Shown here one piece after another: positions 46,971 to 56,491 of a DNA stretch of 64,000 nt (positions within the stretch are counted from its first letter, which is position 1; each line of letters begins with the position of its first letter). The notes beneath the pieces are model-generated. The model worked only from the letters and a program-made list of their open reading frames with translations. It did not search any database and was not told the DNA's origin. Made by a program: the position numbers and the translations under genes. Source of the stretch: Leucosporidium creatinivorum (taxonomy: Eukaryota; Basidiomycota; Microbotryomycetes; Leucosporidiales; Leucosporidiaceae); the NCBI GenBank assembly GCA_001600635.1, contig BCKL01000014.1, positions 386,202 through 450,201 on the forward strand. Direction: 5' to 3'.

Positions 46971-48201
46971 TCAAGCAGCCCCACCAGTCACCACCCCCGA
47001 CCAGTCGGACCACCTTAGCTCAATATTTCTCGCACGGCACTCGAGTCCGAGCTCCCTCAGATGGGTCCGCGAGTTCGGCCTGCTGATCTCGATCCTTTTG
47101 AGCTCCGACAGCGAGCGATGTCCGACTCGGAGGGCTGCCACCTCCTCAGCAAAGTCATGAGTTGGCGATTCGTCCTGGAGGAGAAGGTCGTCGAGGGTGC
47201 AAACGATGGCGGCAAAGATCTCGTCGTGTACATGGTTGGTGATGAGCATAAACAGGGATGTGCAGAGTTGCAGCATGGGGATGAAGGGCCGTGCCAGGTC
47301 GACGGAAGGCGAGTCGAAGCGAAGACCGAGCGATGGCACGCGAAGTGGACGGCTCGGGTGGATCTCGGGGGGCGTCCAGTCTTCGTCTCTTAATGCTGAC
47401 CGTACGTCGTAAATCTCAATGAGCGCCGTCATACTGACAGCTTCGAGCAGGGGCATAATGATGTCGTCTCGGAAGCCGTGAGGGTACAGTAGCGTGAGGA
47501 TGAGGAGTTTGAGGTCGAAGGGGAGAGCAGGCGGGAGAGGGTGGGGGGCATCCAAAATTGCGACACCTCCTCCGATCTCTAGCTCGGTGAGCTCTGCGGA
47601 ACCCCAGAGATCAGCCTCCATTCAAGGTTCGGCGACGGTTTACGCAAGCAAACGCACCTGCTAGACTCGAAACATACAAGACGCGCGCGTCCATTCGCAT
47701 AAAGCCAGCGAGAGAACCAACCTCTTTAGTCCCCAACATCCCCTGATAATCCGCTCCGCAAGCCTGCCGTCGAGGAAGACACACTTCTCCCAGTCCTCCT
47801 TGGTCGTCGCGATCTTGAGACAGCGCGTGAACCCTCGTTTCGTCTCGTGAACAGCGAGGAAGCTCTCCATCTCACTATCTGAGCTGAGGTGAGGCGCTTC
47901 CCAGAGTAGCCGCTGAGCCTCACTCCTCCACGTCGAGCAAACGAGCGAGACTTGGCAGAGGAACGCTCGGCGCTCGCGCGCCTCGAGTATGGGCGGGTTT
48001 GACAGTTCTGAGAGCTCGGCGTTGAACTGAATCACCCTGAGTTGTAGCTCGACCGGTAAGCGAGGCGGCTCTTCGGGGTTAATCTCGAGGTTGGCGAATT
48101 GAGCGTCTAGTTGAGCTTGTCGCTCTTTCTTGAGCTTCCGCCTCGCTGCTCCCGAGCGTTTGCCGTGTGCTGTAGGCTGTTGAACTGACTGAGCTTCCAT
48201 C
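46971..48201 (-). CDS. F-box-like protein, family member 3 (junction doubtful)
   Basis: Begins MEAQSVQQPTAHGKRSGAARR, sharing the basic leader, LDAQFANLEI, and the F-box-like region (RLPVELQLRVIQ ... SLVCSTWRSEAQRLLW) with members 1 and 2. The second part (ELTELEIGGGVAIL through CRARNIELRW) matches their leucine-rich C-terminal halves, including HDEIFAAI. The joint between the parts is unclear. The first frame reaches a TAG near 47661. The best donor (GTATGT, near 47678) spliced to the obvious acceptor near 47596 also gives an in-frame TAG. A weaker donor (GTCTAG) with the next AG would keep the frame. So this copy may be truncated or mis-spliced, or use an unusual junction. It is most similar to member 2, including about 265 bases of 5' flank. 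Confidence 0.65.
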
Positions 48202-48537
48202 CGCGTGAGCGTCGAAGCTGTAGCGAGCGAAGAGACGAAGCGAGCAAGATGAGGAAGGAGGAAGAGAGGCGAGACGGCGATTCTGCTCTCTCCCTTCAAC
48301 CTCTCGCTTTCACTTGGCTTTCGACTCGACTCGGACAGGACTGGAAGCTGGATAGAAAGCTACAGGACTACACTTCGACAGCTCTTACCCCTCCCTCCCC
48401 CTAGCCCGCTCTCGTTGCGACCGCTCTCGGATCGCTCGCTCGAGGCGGAAGCTCGCTCAGCTACTCGACGAGTCGACCGCTAAGCTTGAGGTGAGTTGGG
48501 CGCCTTGAGTATGTAGATGGATGTCAACACGCGATCC

Positions 48538-48622
48538 CTCGGCTCCCGTCTCCCTCCTCAGTACTGGCTTCGGCTCGTCAAAGACTCAAGGTCACAGCTC
48601 GGCGCTGGGCGCTCAGTCGCGC
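48538..48622 (+). repeat. Direct repeat copy 2 (partner near 45805-45890)
   Basis: Same ordered blocks as copy 1, including CACAGCTCGGCGCTGGG followed by GCTCAGTCGCGCA. It lies about 100 bases before the inverted hydrolase fragment. Confidence 0.75.
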
Positions 48623-48711
48623 ATCGTCCCAGCGGACCCGAGGTCTAGAGAGCAGGATCGCTTCAATCACTGAGCTCCTCCTCCTTTCGGAGGCTTCTGG
48701 CTGGAAGCGAA

Positions 48712-48942
48712 CGGGCTACGATGTCGAGGCGGAGAGGGGAGGCGGGAGACGAGCGCCGAGCAGGGCATTGGCAGTCCTCGCTAAGACCTGAAGCTGACTC
48801 GACCTCTCCTCCGTCGTCCACAGTACCACAAGGGATATGACTTCAGGATTGCCGCTGTGGAGGGAGACAGCGTCATCAAGTCCTACTTCGCCCAGTAGGC
48901 GTCGCTCTCGGCTTGCTCCCCTTTCCCTCCTTCAGATTCTTG
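48712..48942 (+). pseudogene. Inverted duplicate of glycoside hydrolase 3' end
   Basis: Nearly identical, on the opposite strand, to 43605-43835: the tail of the hydrolase's second-last exon flank, the whole last intron and the last exon (here 48824-48898, YHKGYDFRIAAVEGDSVIKS then YFAQ and stop). The one difference I see in the exon is silent (Phe codon). Beyond the stop the match fades over about 40 bases. There is no start or upstream exons, so it is a gene fragment. The near identity implies a recent duplication. Confidence 0.88.
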
Positions 48943-49095
48943 GGTTCAGCTTTCGACCGCGCTTGTTGTACGGTTCGGGAATACGAATGGATGACACAAT
49001 ATATGAGATGATGTGATGCTACAATAAACAAGATACCGCTTTCCCCTGCCCTCCTCGTCGATGTGAGTGCCGAGAAGACGTGCCATCGCCGAGCC

Positions 49096-51148
49096 TTACT
49101 TGGCCAACGCGCCCATGGGATCCCAGGGAGGGAGGACGATCGCCTTGTCCTGGTCCGTCTCGAAAACCTTGACGAGCTCCTTGGGCACTTGACGGCGGTC
49201 GGCAACGACCTGGAAGACGTGCTCGGAGAACTGGAGGACAGGAGAGTGTCAGCGAGGCGCCCACAAGAGGTGAACGACACTCACCCAGTCATCCGACATG
49301 AGCATGTAGCCCTTGGTGCAGGCGTCGGGTCCCCAGCTGTTCTCGACGCGCCAACGAACGGGCTTGCCGCTGCGAAGGAAGAGGTCAGCGAGAGGCTCGG
49401 AGCAGACGAGAGCCCGCAAACTCACGCATCATCAAGGTGCACGGCGGTGAGGACCATCGCGTGAGTCATGGCCGAATCGCCGGTCTGGATGCGCTCCGCT
49501 TTGGTCAAGTTGATGCGAGTCGAGAAGGCCTCGTCGAGCTGTGAAGCGCCGAGGTCAGCTGCGCTCGGCGACGACAAAGCTAGAGAGCTTACATCGTATA
49601 GAGCGGTGTCCATGACGCCGAGAGTCGAGTTGGATGACTTGCCGACGTCGCAGCCTATGGAAGAGGGAGGTCAGCGGAAGGCAGAAGGCTTCTTGACGAC
49701 GGCAACTCACCGAACCAGACGGGTGTGCCCTGCTTCAGGAGAGTGATGGCGACGTCCTTGAGGTTCTTGATTTCGGTGTTGACGTAAAGCACTGGGCGTC
49801 CATCGACCACATTTCCGAGCCTTGAGACCGTGTAGAGTTTGTTGAACTCGTTGCGAGGGTCGTGGATGAGGGAGATCTTGCGGCCGAGGTCTCCTCCTCC
49901 CGAGGCGGTGACGAAGTCCTTGTAGAACTTGAGAGGGGTAGTGGTGAGCTTGTGGTACTTCTTGTCCTTGTCGTAGTATTCCCAGACGAACTCCTCGTCC
50001 GGCTTGGGAGGGGTGCCGAGGGAGATGGCGAGGATGCGGTAGACCTCCTCCATCTGCTGTTCCTTCCTCTTGCGAGCGCTCTGAGAGGCAATGTCCTTCT
50101 TCTCGGCGTGGCCCTTACCCTGCACGTCGGCGAGGGAGCGCATGGCGGCGGCGTGGAGGGAACGGAGCTCGAGGCCGTACTCGCGCAGCTTGCTGGTAAG
50201 GAGGCTGTTGAGCTTGCCCGTGTTGGAAGAGTGGAAGCTCTCGGGGAAGACTGTGGTGAAGAGAGGTCAGTCTGATGCCACAGCGTGGCGGAATAAAGGC
50301 CGAGAGCCGCGCCGAAGCCGGAGACGGCGATTCTCACCAGCTTGGGGCACCAGGCCGAACGCCTCGACGATATTAACAGCAAGGTCCCACTGTCCACCAT
50401 CGTTCTCTGGTGCAACCATCAAGTACTGGATAGTCCTGTCGTCCATCGGCTCCTCGGCGAGGTCGAGCATCTGCTCCAAGAAGTAGTTGGCCTTGGAGAG
50501 CGAGTCGACGAAGAAGAGGTACGATTGAGAAAGCTCAAAGTCCTCGTCCAATCCATACTTCTGTGTAGCGGCGAGGCGGGCGACATTGGTCATGGCGAAG
50601 AGCCAGCAGCGGCCCGAGCTCTTCTGGTTGGCGACAAGGTGGTTCTCGACGGGGATCTTGACGTTGAAGACTGGGTGTTGGGAAGTAGACGAGTGATGCG
50701 ATTCGGCGGAGGAGGGCGGTGAAAGGGCGGGAAATTGGGGAGGGAATGAATGAATGAATGAATGAGCGATCGCCGAGAAAGGGGACGGGGAGGGGAAGCA
50801 GAAGATGACAAAAAGCGGGTCAGCTCGGCTCCAAGCACACTTATAGATGACGATTAATCTCCACTCACCCTGCTGGTCATTGATGAGAGTCTTGCGCGAA
50901 ACGAGCGCCGAGAGGAAATCCTGCTTGTGCACGACGGTTTGAGCGAACTTGTTCTTGGGCTGCTTGTCGAAAGCATCGGCCCATGCAGCGATATTGTCGT
51001 TCGTCACCGCTGGCGATGCGGTAGACTTGCCATTGCGAAGCGAGAGAGTGGCGAGGAGGTCGGCGGCCGTTGGATCGCGACGACCGGCTGCCGCAGGCGT
51101 GTAGCTCTTCTCGGAGAGCGGCTGGGGTTGAGAAGCAGCGGCACCCAT
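49096..51148 (-). CDS. LAP3: Bleomycin hydrolase, C1 cysteine aminopeptidase
   Basis: Papain-like peptidase of the bleomycin-hydrolase family, normally a cytosolic hexamer with aminopeptidase and homocysteine-thiolactonase activity. Starts MGAAASQPQPLSEKSYTP. Catalytic Cys is in SSGRCWLFAMTNVARL (coded near 50570-50640), His in MTHAMVLTAVH (near 49440-49480) and Asn in RWRVENSWGPDACTKGYML (near 49300-49370). Other family marks are ELSQSYLFFVDSLSKANYFL and ENDGGQWDLAVNIVEAFGLV. Six or so introns; the one near 50672-50867 is long and contains a GAAT tetranucleotide repeat. The protein ends DPMGALAK; the final Lys fits the C-terminal tail that, in this family, is trimmed to control aminopeptidase specificity. 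Confidence 0.95.
50742..50764 (+). repeat. (GAAT)n microsatellite in an intron
   Basis: About five GAAT units in tandem inside an intron of the bleomycin hydrolase gene; likely length-variable between strains. Confidence 0.85.
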
Positions 51149-51509
51149 GTAGTGATCTAGTGAGAGATCCTGTCAGCTTGCGCGAACGCAGAAGTGAGCG
51201 AGAGAGACGGACGACGTGCAAGAAGGAGGGGCGATAAGCGCGAGCTGTGTGGGGTGGCTGAGAGAAGGCGGGTTGAGGCGAGCGGAGAAGCTGTAGGTTG
51301 GTGCGCTGTGTTGCTGGACTGTTCGAGTAGGTTGCTAAGGTGTTGTCGACGGCTGAAATCGAGGCAAGATGTGGCAGGAGAGCAAGAGACGAACGACCGC
51401 GTGTGAGCTCCTTGAGGTCGGCTGAGTCGCGTGCTATCCGAGTCAAGGCTGCCGTGGTCCCCTCTATGGCGTACAGAATCTTGGTGCAAGCGTGCTTGCA
51501 TATATAGGT

Positions 51510-53781
51510 CTACTTCCTACCAAACAGCCCAAAGCCCCAACCCCCCTTCGCCGGAGCTGGCTTCTCCTCGGTCGCTGCCGGCATGGACTCATCCTCGCTG
51601 CCCTCCTCAGCGTCTTCCTCCTCCTCAACCACATCTCCCCTCAATCCCGCCTTCCTAGCAATCGCCTCCATATCGAAACCTGCCACATAGTTGAAGGCGA
51701 CGTCGTAAAAGGCCGGCTTCTTGCTCTTGCTCTTGCTCGCCGAAGTCGAGGCCCCACCTGCCGCCGAAGGACGCAAAGTAAGGTCCTCCACAGGCAGGTC
51801 CTCGGGCTCGATATCGCCGACCTTGCCTCCAGTGGCAGCGTACCATTCCTTGCTCGTCCTGAGGTAGTCGGCCTCGAGTTCTCGGTCCAGCTCGTCGAAG
51901 TCGGCGGAGGTGAGGGGAAGGAGGTGGCCAACGAAATCGGGGTCGGAGGTGCCAGCGTCCTCGTCGTCCTCGACTTCTTCCTCATCGAGTGCGGACGCCA
52001 TGCTGCGAGCTTGACGAGCGTAGAGCTTGGCGCGGGCGTTGAGGGAGAGGGAGGAGGGGAACTGCTCGACGAGAGCGTAGGTGCGCGAGAGGTAGATGGA
52101 CCTGTGTAATGGACCAAAGTGTCAGCTAGAAGCTCAATAAACGCACTCGCTGAAGAGCCCACCTTGAAGCCCGAACGAAAGCGATCCTCGCCTCGACCTT
52201 GGCTGCGAGGTCGCCGTCCTGCTCGACCGCCTCGAGATCCCTCATCTGCTCCAGACTCTGGACGATGCCATCGTAGATCTTGACGAGTGAAGGATAGACC
52301 CTAGCGCGGTGCTTGCGAACCTTCTTCTCGGCCTTGTCCTCGTCGCGCGAGCCGTTCTTGATGATGTACTCGCGCTCCTTCTCGCGGATCTTAGCCTCGC
52401 GCGTTGCGAGCTTGGATGAGGTGTCCTCGATGAGGAGGAGGTCACGCTTGGTGCGGACCGAGAGGAGCTGGTAGACGATGTAGGAGTGGGCGAGCTGGAG
52501 GGGAGCGGAGGAGGCCTCGAAGCGAGCCGAGGTCGACATGGAGAGTCCAATCTAGGATGAGAGTGTACGAGATGAGCGAAGGGCACTACAGATCGGTTGG
52601 AATACTCAAGCCCACCTTGTTATCCTCGACGAGCTGCCTGGCGACCTCCTCGGCGTCGCTGAGGACGAGCAGAGCCTTGTCGTAGGTGCCCATCCGCCTC
52701 GCGCCCATGATAGCGCTCTTCTTCTTCTTGTCCGCTCCAACGGTGCGGTCCGCCTCGAGACTAGCGAGAGCCTGCTTAACCTTGAGCACAACGCCGACGA
52801 GCTCGGCGCTCCTGACGGGGATTTGCGTTCCCCTCCAGCTGAGCTCCACCGCCTCCCTCTTGCTCTTCTTTCCCTGCTCCTCCAAACCAGCAACGAGCTG
52901 CGAGTAGCTGTCGACGAGCTTGTCCTGCTGCTTGGCCGCCGTCTCCTCCGCGAGCTCGCCGACTCCACGACTGGTGTCCAGCTCGAGCTTGTAGGCGCAG
53001 AAGCGGAGCATGGGCTCGACCTCATCGATCATCTCGTTGGCGAGAGCTTCAGCGTGAGCCGTCTCGGCGGTCTCGGCGAGCTTGGTGAGGAGCGAGTGGG
53101 CGACGGCAAGCGCGTTGAGTCCCTCGCGGTGCTTACCCTGCTCGAAAGCAAGGGAGCCCTTCATGAGGAGGTGGTAGGCGGCAGCTTGTCCTTGCTGAGC
53201 CCTGGAGATGCGCGACGAGAGGGCGGCGGCGAGGGAAGCGAGGTGAGACGAGTGGAGAACGGCGCGGGAAAGGCGCTTGGAGAGGTGGTGCTTGGCGGAG
53301 GCGGGAGTGGCAGGGTTGTTGAGGCTCGACTTGAGGAGCTGGGAGTGCGCCCATGCTCGCTCGGCGTCGAAGAGGAGGATCTGAAGATGCCTGCGTTGGA
53401 GAGGATCAGCTCGCTGTCGTCTGCTGTGCGGGCTGGAGAGGACGTACTTGTCGGTGGTAGCATTGTCGGCGTTGACCTCCTTCTTGGTGTACGTCTTGGT
53501 CTTGCCAGCGACCTGCGAGAGGCCCGCCGACTTGCGCAGACGATGGACCTTGGCAGCGCAATGGGATCTGTGGGAATACGCACGGTGAGCAATTGATCTC
53601 TCTGCGTACAGCTCAAGCTCACTGGTAGCGGCCAAAGTCTTGGTGACGAAGTCCGTAGGTCGAGCGCGACTCGTTGACGAGCTTGAACACTGAGGAGGAG
53701 GGCGGGTCAGCTTGAACCGCGCGCTGAGAGCTGGATAGACGTACAAGGGAAGTCGATGAGGGTGGAAGAATCAGTCGCCAT
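51510..53781 (-). CDS. SRP68: Signal recognition particle subunit SRP68
   Basis: RNA-binding SRP subunit that pairs with SRP72 and supports elongation arrest and ER targeting. Starts MATDSSTLIDFPLFKLVNES. The typical N-terminal motif STYGLRHQDFGRY followed by CAAKVHRLRKSAG is seen, then tetratricopeptide-like helices (HLQILLFDAERAWAHSQLLK). The C-terminal region has KKPAFYDVAFNYVAGFDM, the segment that in this family contacts SRP72, and an acidic then Lys/Gly-rich tail ending GLFGRK. Six introns, all joining in frame; the first follows only 37 coding bases. Only 190 bases separate its start from the next gene's stop. Confidence 0.95.
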
Positions 53782-53971
53782 GGTCGCCTTGTGCTGAAAG
53801 CGAAACGAGCTCGATGAGGCGGGAGAGCAAGGCGATCGAGTTCGCGCTGCTCGACGACGAAGGTAACTCCCTTCGCCGAATCGTTTGCCCCTCAGTTCCG
53901 CTCATATGATTTAATACAGCTATAGAGTATCTGTCCTGCTCACTCGACACCTCTCCAACTCTCCCTCAAGC

Positions 53972-54721
53972 TCACTGCAGTCGAACTCGGCCCCGCTCTT
54001 TCCATCCGCTCGTCTCGCCCTCTTGGCTCATTTTCAACAGCACCACCTCGTCGACCGATACGCTCGACAATCCAGCAACTTCTAAGCCAGCTCGTCCACA
54101 CCCCGCTCCATTGGCGATGTGACCTGCCTTGCGAAGCTGGCGCCAAATCTCGAGCGTGTCGACCTCTTCTGCTGGTGGGTAGAAGCCGTTCTTGCTCGGA
54201 GGAGGTGTCTTCGAGTTGAAGATGGGGAGGCGGAAGATCTTGGACGAAGCGGGAGGCAGTGGGATGCCTGGGAGGAGCGCAGCGTGCAGCTCGGCGAAGA
54301 GGGAAGAGGCTCGGTCTCCTGGTCCAGCGGGTGTCGAACGACTGCACCGATGAGACTTGAGACCGACGGAGATTTGCTGTCGCTCAACGAGCAAGTCGAC
54401 GATGCTAAGCTCGACTTTGGGCGACGACGAGCTCGGCTCGGCGATGGCTTCCAGGATCGTTCGGCAAGCTTTCCAGTCGTCCACGGCGGTTTGAAGGGCT
54501 TCGAGGGGGACCTTGAATAACCCCGAGAGGATGAGGACGTGTGGCGAAGGGAGAGGAGTGCCGTGCTGCTTTGAGAGGCCGAGGGCGAGCTGCTGTAGCG
54601 GCGCCGAGCTTGAGTGAGAGAGTGCGAAGGCGAGAGCGTAGGTGGTGTTTGCTGTGGGTAAGAAAGCTGAGTTGAGAAGCCAAAGAGAACCCGAGCACGA
54701 CTCCTCCAGCTCACTTGACAT
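53972..54721 (-). CDS. Degenerate 2H-phosphoesterase-like protein (CPDase paralog)
   Basis: One open frame from MSSELEESCSG to a stop after RVRLQ. Its layout follows the intact cyclic phosphodiesterase 1.7 kb away: GSLWLLNSA aligns with GIALWLSPA, SPHVLILSG with the first HxT motif (HVTLLTG), and DEVVLLKMSQEG with GWKERGRVRLQ matches the closing strand of the intact copy. The first catalytic Thr is replaced (HVL) and the second HxS/T motif is not present (FRLPIFNS at that place), so it is probably inactive as a phosphodiesterase. An upstream open frame (54963-54730, MHPYYCSGHAGKLSRKEVHF) may supply extra N-terminal exons but I could not join it in frame. Confidence 0.6.
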   Translation of the reverse strand: MSSELEESCSGSLWLLNSAFLPTANTTYALAFALSHSSSAPLQQLALGLSKQHGTPLPSPHVLILSGLFKVPLEALQTAVDDWKACRTILEAIAEPSSSSPKVELSIVDLLVERQQISVGLKSHRCSRSTPAGPGDRASSLFAELHAALLPGIPLPPASSKIFRLPIFNSKTPPPSKNGFYPPAEEVDTLEIWRQLRKAGHIANGAGCGRAGLEVAGLSSVSVDEVVLLKMSQEGETSGWKERGRVRLQ

Positions 54722-55094
54722 CCTGGGGTCGTGGTTGAAGCCAACGCCGAGCCGAAGCTCGCTCGCTCTAGTGGTTCGAGTTCAGCTTCCGCCGTGCTCA
54801 CCAAGTGCAAACACTTCTCCTCGGGTTCGAGATAGCCCCTGGAAGCGTACGCTTCCACAAAGTCACCTGTATCAGGTCTGACTCTCGCCGCAGCTTCGGC
54901 GATGAAGTGGACCTCCTTCCGTGATAGCTTGCCAGCGTGTCCAGAGCAGTAGTAGGGATGCATCCGACATTTAAAGAACTATCTGTAGGCCAACAAGCGA
55001 CTTTCACCCTCTTCGACACCCCACTTCGACCTTGCGAGCTTCGGCGTCTTTCTCGCTCCTTCGTCTACCTCCGCTTGGCATCTCATCACTGGCC
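54722..55094. promoter_or_regulatory. Divergent intergenic region, CPDase-like / Dabb gene
   Basis: About 370 bases between divergent starts. Part of it is an open minus-strand frame that could be a 5' exon of the CPDase-like gene. Otherwise presumed promoters. Confidence 0.4.
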
Positions 55095-55550
55095 ATGGCT
55101 ATCGTGCAACACATTGTCTCCTTCGCCTACAACAACGACGTCTCCTCCGCCGAGAAAGCGCTCATCGGCTCTCGCTTCCTCGCTCTCAAGGATCAATGCC
55201 TCTCGCCCTCCGACAACGCGATCCCCTACATACTCGATGTCACGGGTGGACGGAACAACAGCCCAGAAGGTGCCGCTCGGGGCTATGAAGTGGGTCGTGT
55301 CTTGCAGAGCGCCGTGAGAAACGCGAGAGAGCTGACGCCCCCACTCCGCACGGCTGCCGTTTCTGCTTCTCGTCAGCACTCGTTCATCGTGACTTTCGCA
55401 ACAGGGGAAGATCGGGACTACTATGTAGCCAAGGATCCGGCTCACGAGACCTTCAAGAAGACGCTCGCTGGCAAGCTCAAGGAGGTATTCGTCTTTGACT
55501 TCACCCCGGGCGAGTTTGAGCTCTGTAAGTGGACTGTCTCGCTGCTCTAG
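55095..55550 (+). CDS. Stress-responsive A/B-barrel (Dabb) domain protein
   Basis: Small alpha+beta barrel protein of about 105 residues. It starts MAIVQHIVSFAYNNDVSSAE with the family's MxxHIVxF opening. An intron at about 55290-55367 joins GAARGYE to HSFIVTFATGEDRDYYVAKD, giving the typical second half (HETFKKTLAGKLKEVFVFDF). The end is unusual. A good donor (GTAAGT at 55525) follows EFELT, and splicing to the acceptor near 55575 would form a TAG across the junction. Without splicing the frame runs seven residues further to the TAG at 55550. Either way the domain is complete. Dabb proteins form dimers; some are enzymes in plants, fungal roles are largely unknown. Its 3' end faces the cyclic phosphodiesterase gene. 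Confidence 0.8.
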   Translation: MAIVQHIVSFAYNNDVSSAEKALIGSRFLALKDQCLSPSDNAIPYILDVTGGRNNSPEGAARGYEVGRVLQSAVRNARELTPPLRTAAVSASRQHSFIVTFATGEDRDYYVAKDPAHETFKKTLAGKLKEVFVFDFTPGEFELCKWTVSLL

Positions 55551-55688
55551 AGCTATAGCTGACATCCTTCTGCAGAGCAGAGCCACCTCGACTGTGAATA
55601 TACGGACAGTTCGACCGAGTGACGCGCTTCGACGATGGCTGCCACCCCTTCGCGAGCTCGAGGACTCGGAGAGCAGCACCACATTCAC

Positions 55689-56322
55689 TCAAGCTTGCAG
55701 TTTCACCCTCCCCAGCACCTTCCACTCCTTCGGCGGCCCCTCACAGCTAACGACGAGCACCTCATCCGCCGTGAACCCTCCGCCCGAGCGAACCGCCTCC
55801 CCTCCCTCCTTCTTCAGCCCCTTGATGACCTCCGCCACCTTCCTCGATTCCGTATCCTCGCCATACATTAACGACAGGTGCGGGAAGTATTCGTCGGCCT
55901 TGGAGCTGACGTTGGGAGGTAAACACGCCGACCGGACTCGGCTTCTCAGCTCCGCCAGCTCCTCGCTCTTCTCAATAGCGACGAAGAGATACTGGAAGAA
56001 GGTGCCATTCGTCCCGAGCTGCTCGTACTGCAGCTCTAGTGGCTTGACGCCCTGCACGGCGCTCTTGACCTGTTCGAGCAACGGTTCTAGCGGAGCGCCG
56101 GTGGGGATTCCGGTGAGGAGGGTGACATGGGCGTCGAAAGGTGGTGTAGAGTGAGTGGCTGAGAGCGTGTCGAGGAGGGAACGCAGGGAATTGTCGGCGG
56201 AGGAGGAGGGTGCAGGGGAGAGCCAAAGAGCGATGCCTGAGAATGAGCCGTGAGGAGGGTCAGCTTGGTAAGAAGAAGGATTAGCAGAGCTACAGAGGAT
56301 AGCAATGCGACTGCTCACCCAT
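55689..56322 (-). CDS. CPD1: 2',3'-cyclic-nucleotide phosphodiesterase, 2H family (CPD1-like)
   Basis: 2H phosphoesterase expected to open ADP-ribose 1'',2''-cyclic phosphate or 2',3'-cyclic nucleotides, a step in handling tRNA-splicing by-products. Both HxT/S motifs are present: HVTLLTG (coded near 56120) and HLSLMYG (near 55870). The opening GIALWLSPAPSSSADNSL and the closing SCEGPPKEWKVLGRVKLQA match fungal CPDases. The first exon is just the start codon plus one base (56319-56322), with the intron 56234-56318 following directly. Size (about 180 residues) is normal for the family. The degenerate paralog at 53972-54721 suggests local duplication. Confidence 0.88.
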
Positions 56323-56491
56323 GTTGTAGGATTTGAGACGAGATGCGAGATGCGAGGATAGCGAAGAAGGGAGAAAGGCGAAGTGGGGCGGCAGCTTGAC
56401 CTCTCAGATTGGCAGGGCTGCGGAGGTTCGAGGCCGCGATAGCTAGAGTCGAGTAGCATATTACAACATCGGCGGGTAAATTCTCGCGCGT

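Larger units (their letters stand above)
48202..49095. other. Intergenic with two duplicated segments
   Basis: Contains the 5' flank shared with F-box member 2 (about 48202-48475), the direct repeat copy 2 and an inverted copy of the glycoside hydrolase 3' end. No complete gene. Confidence 0.6.

Noticed and set aside
46634-47086. Plus-strand open frame across the end of F-box member 3
   Set aside because: Overlaps the conserved minus-strand C-terminal block and shows no domain of its own.
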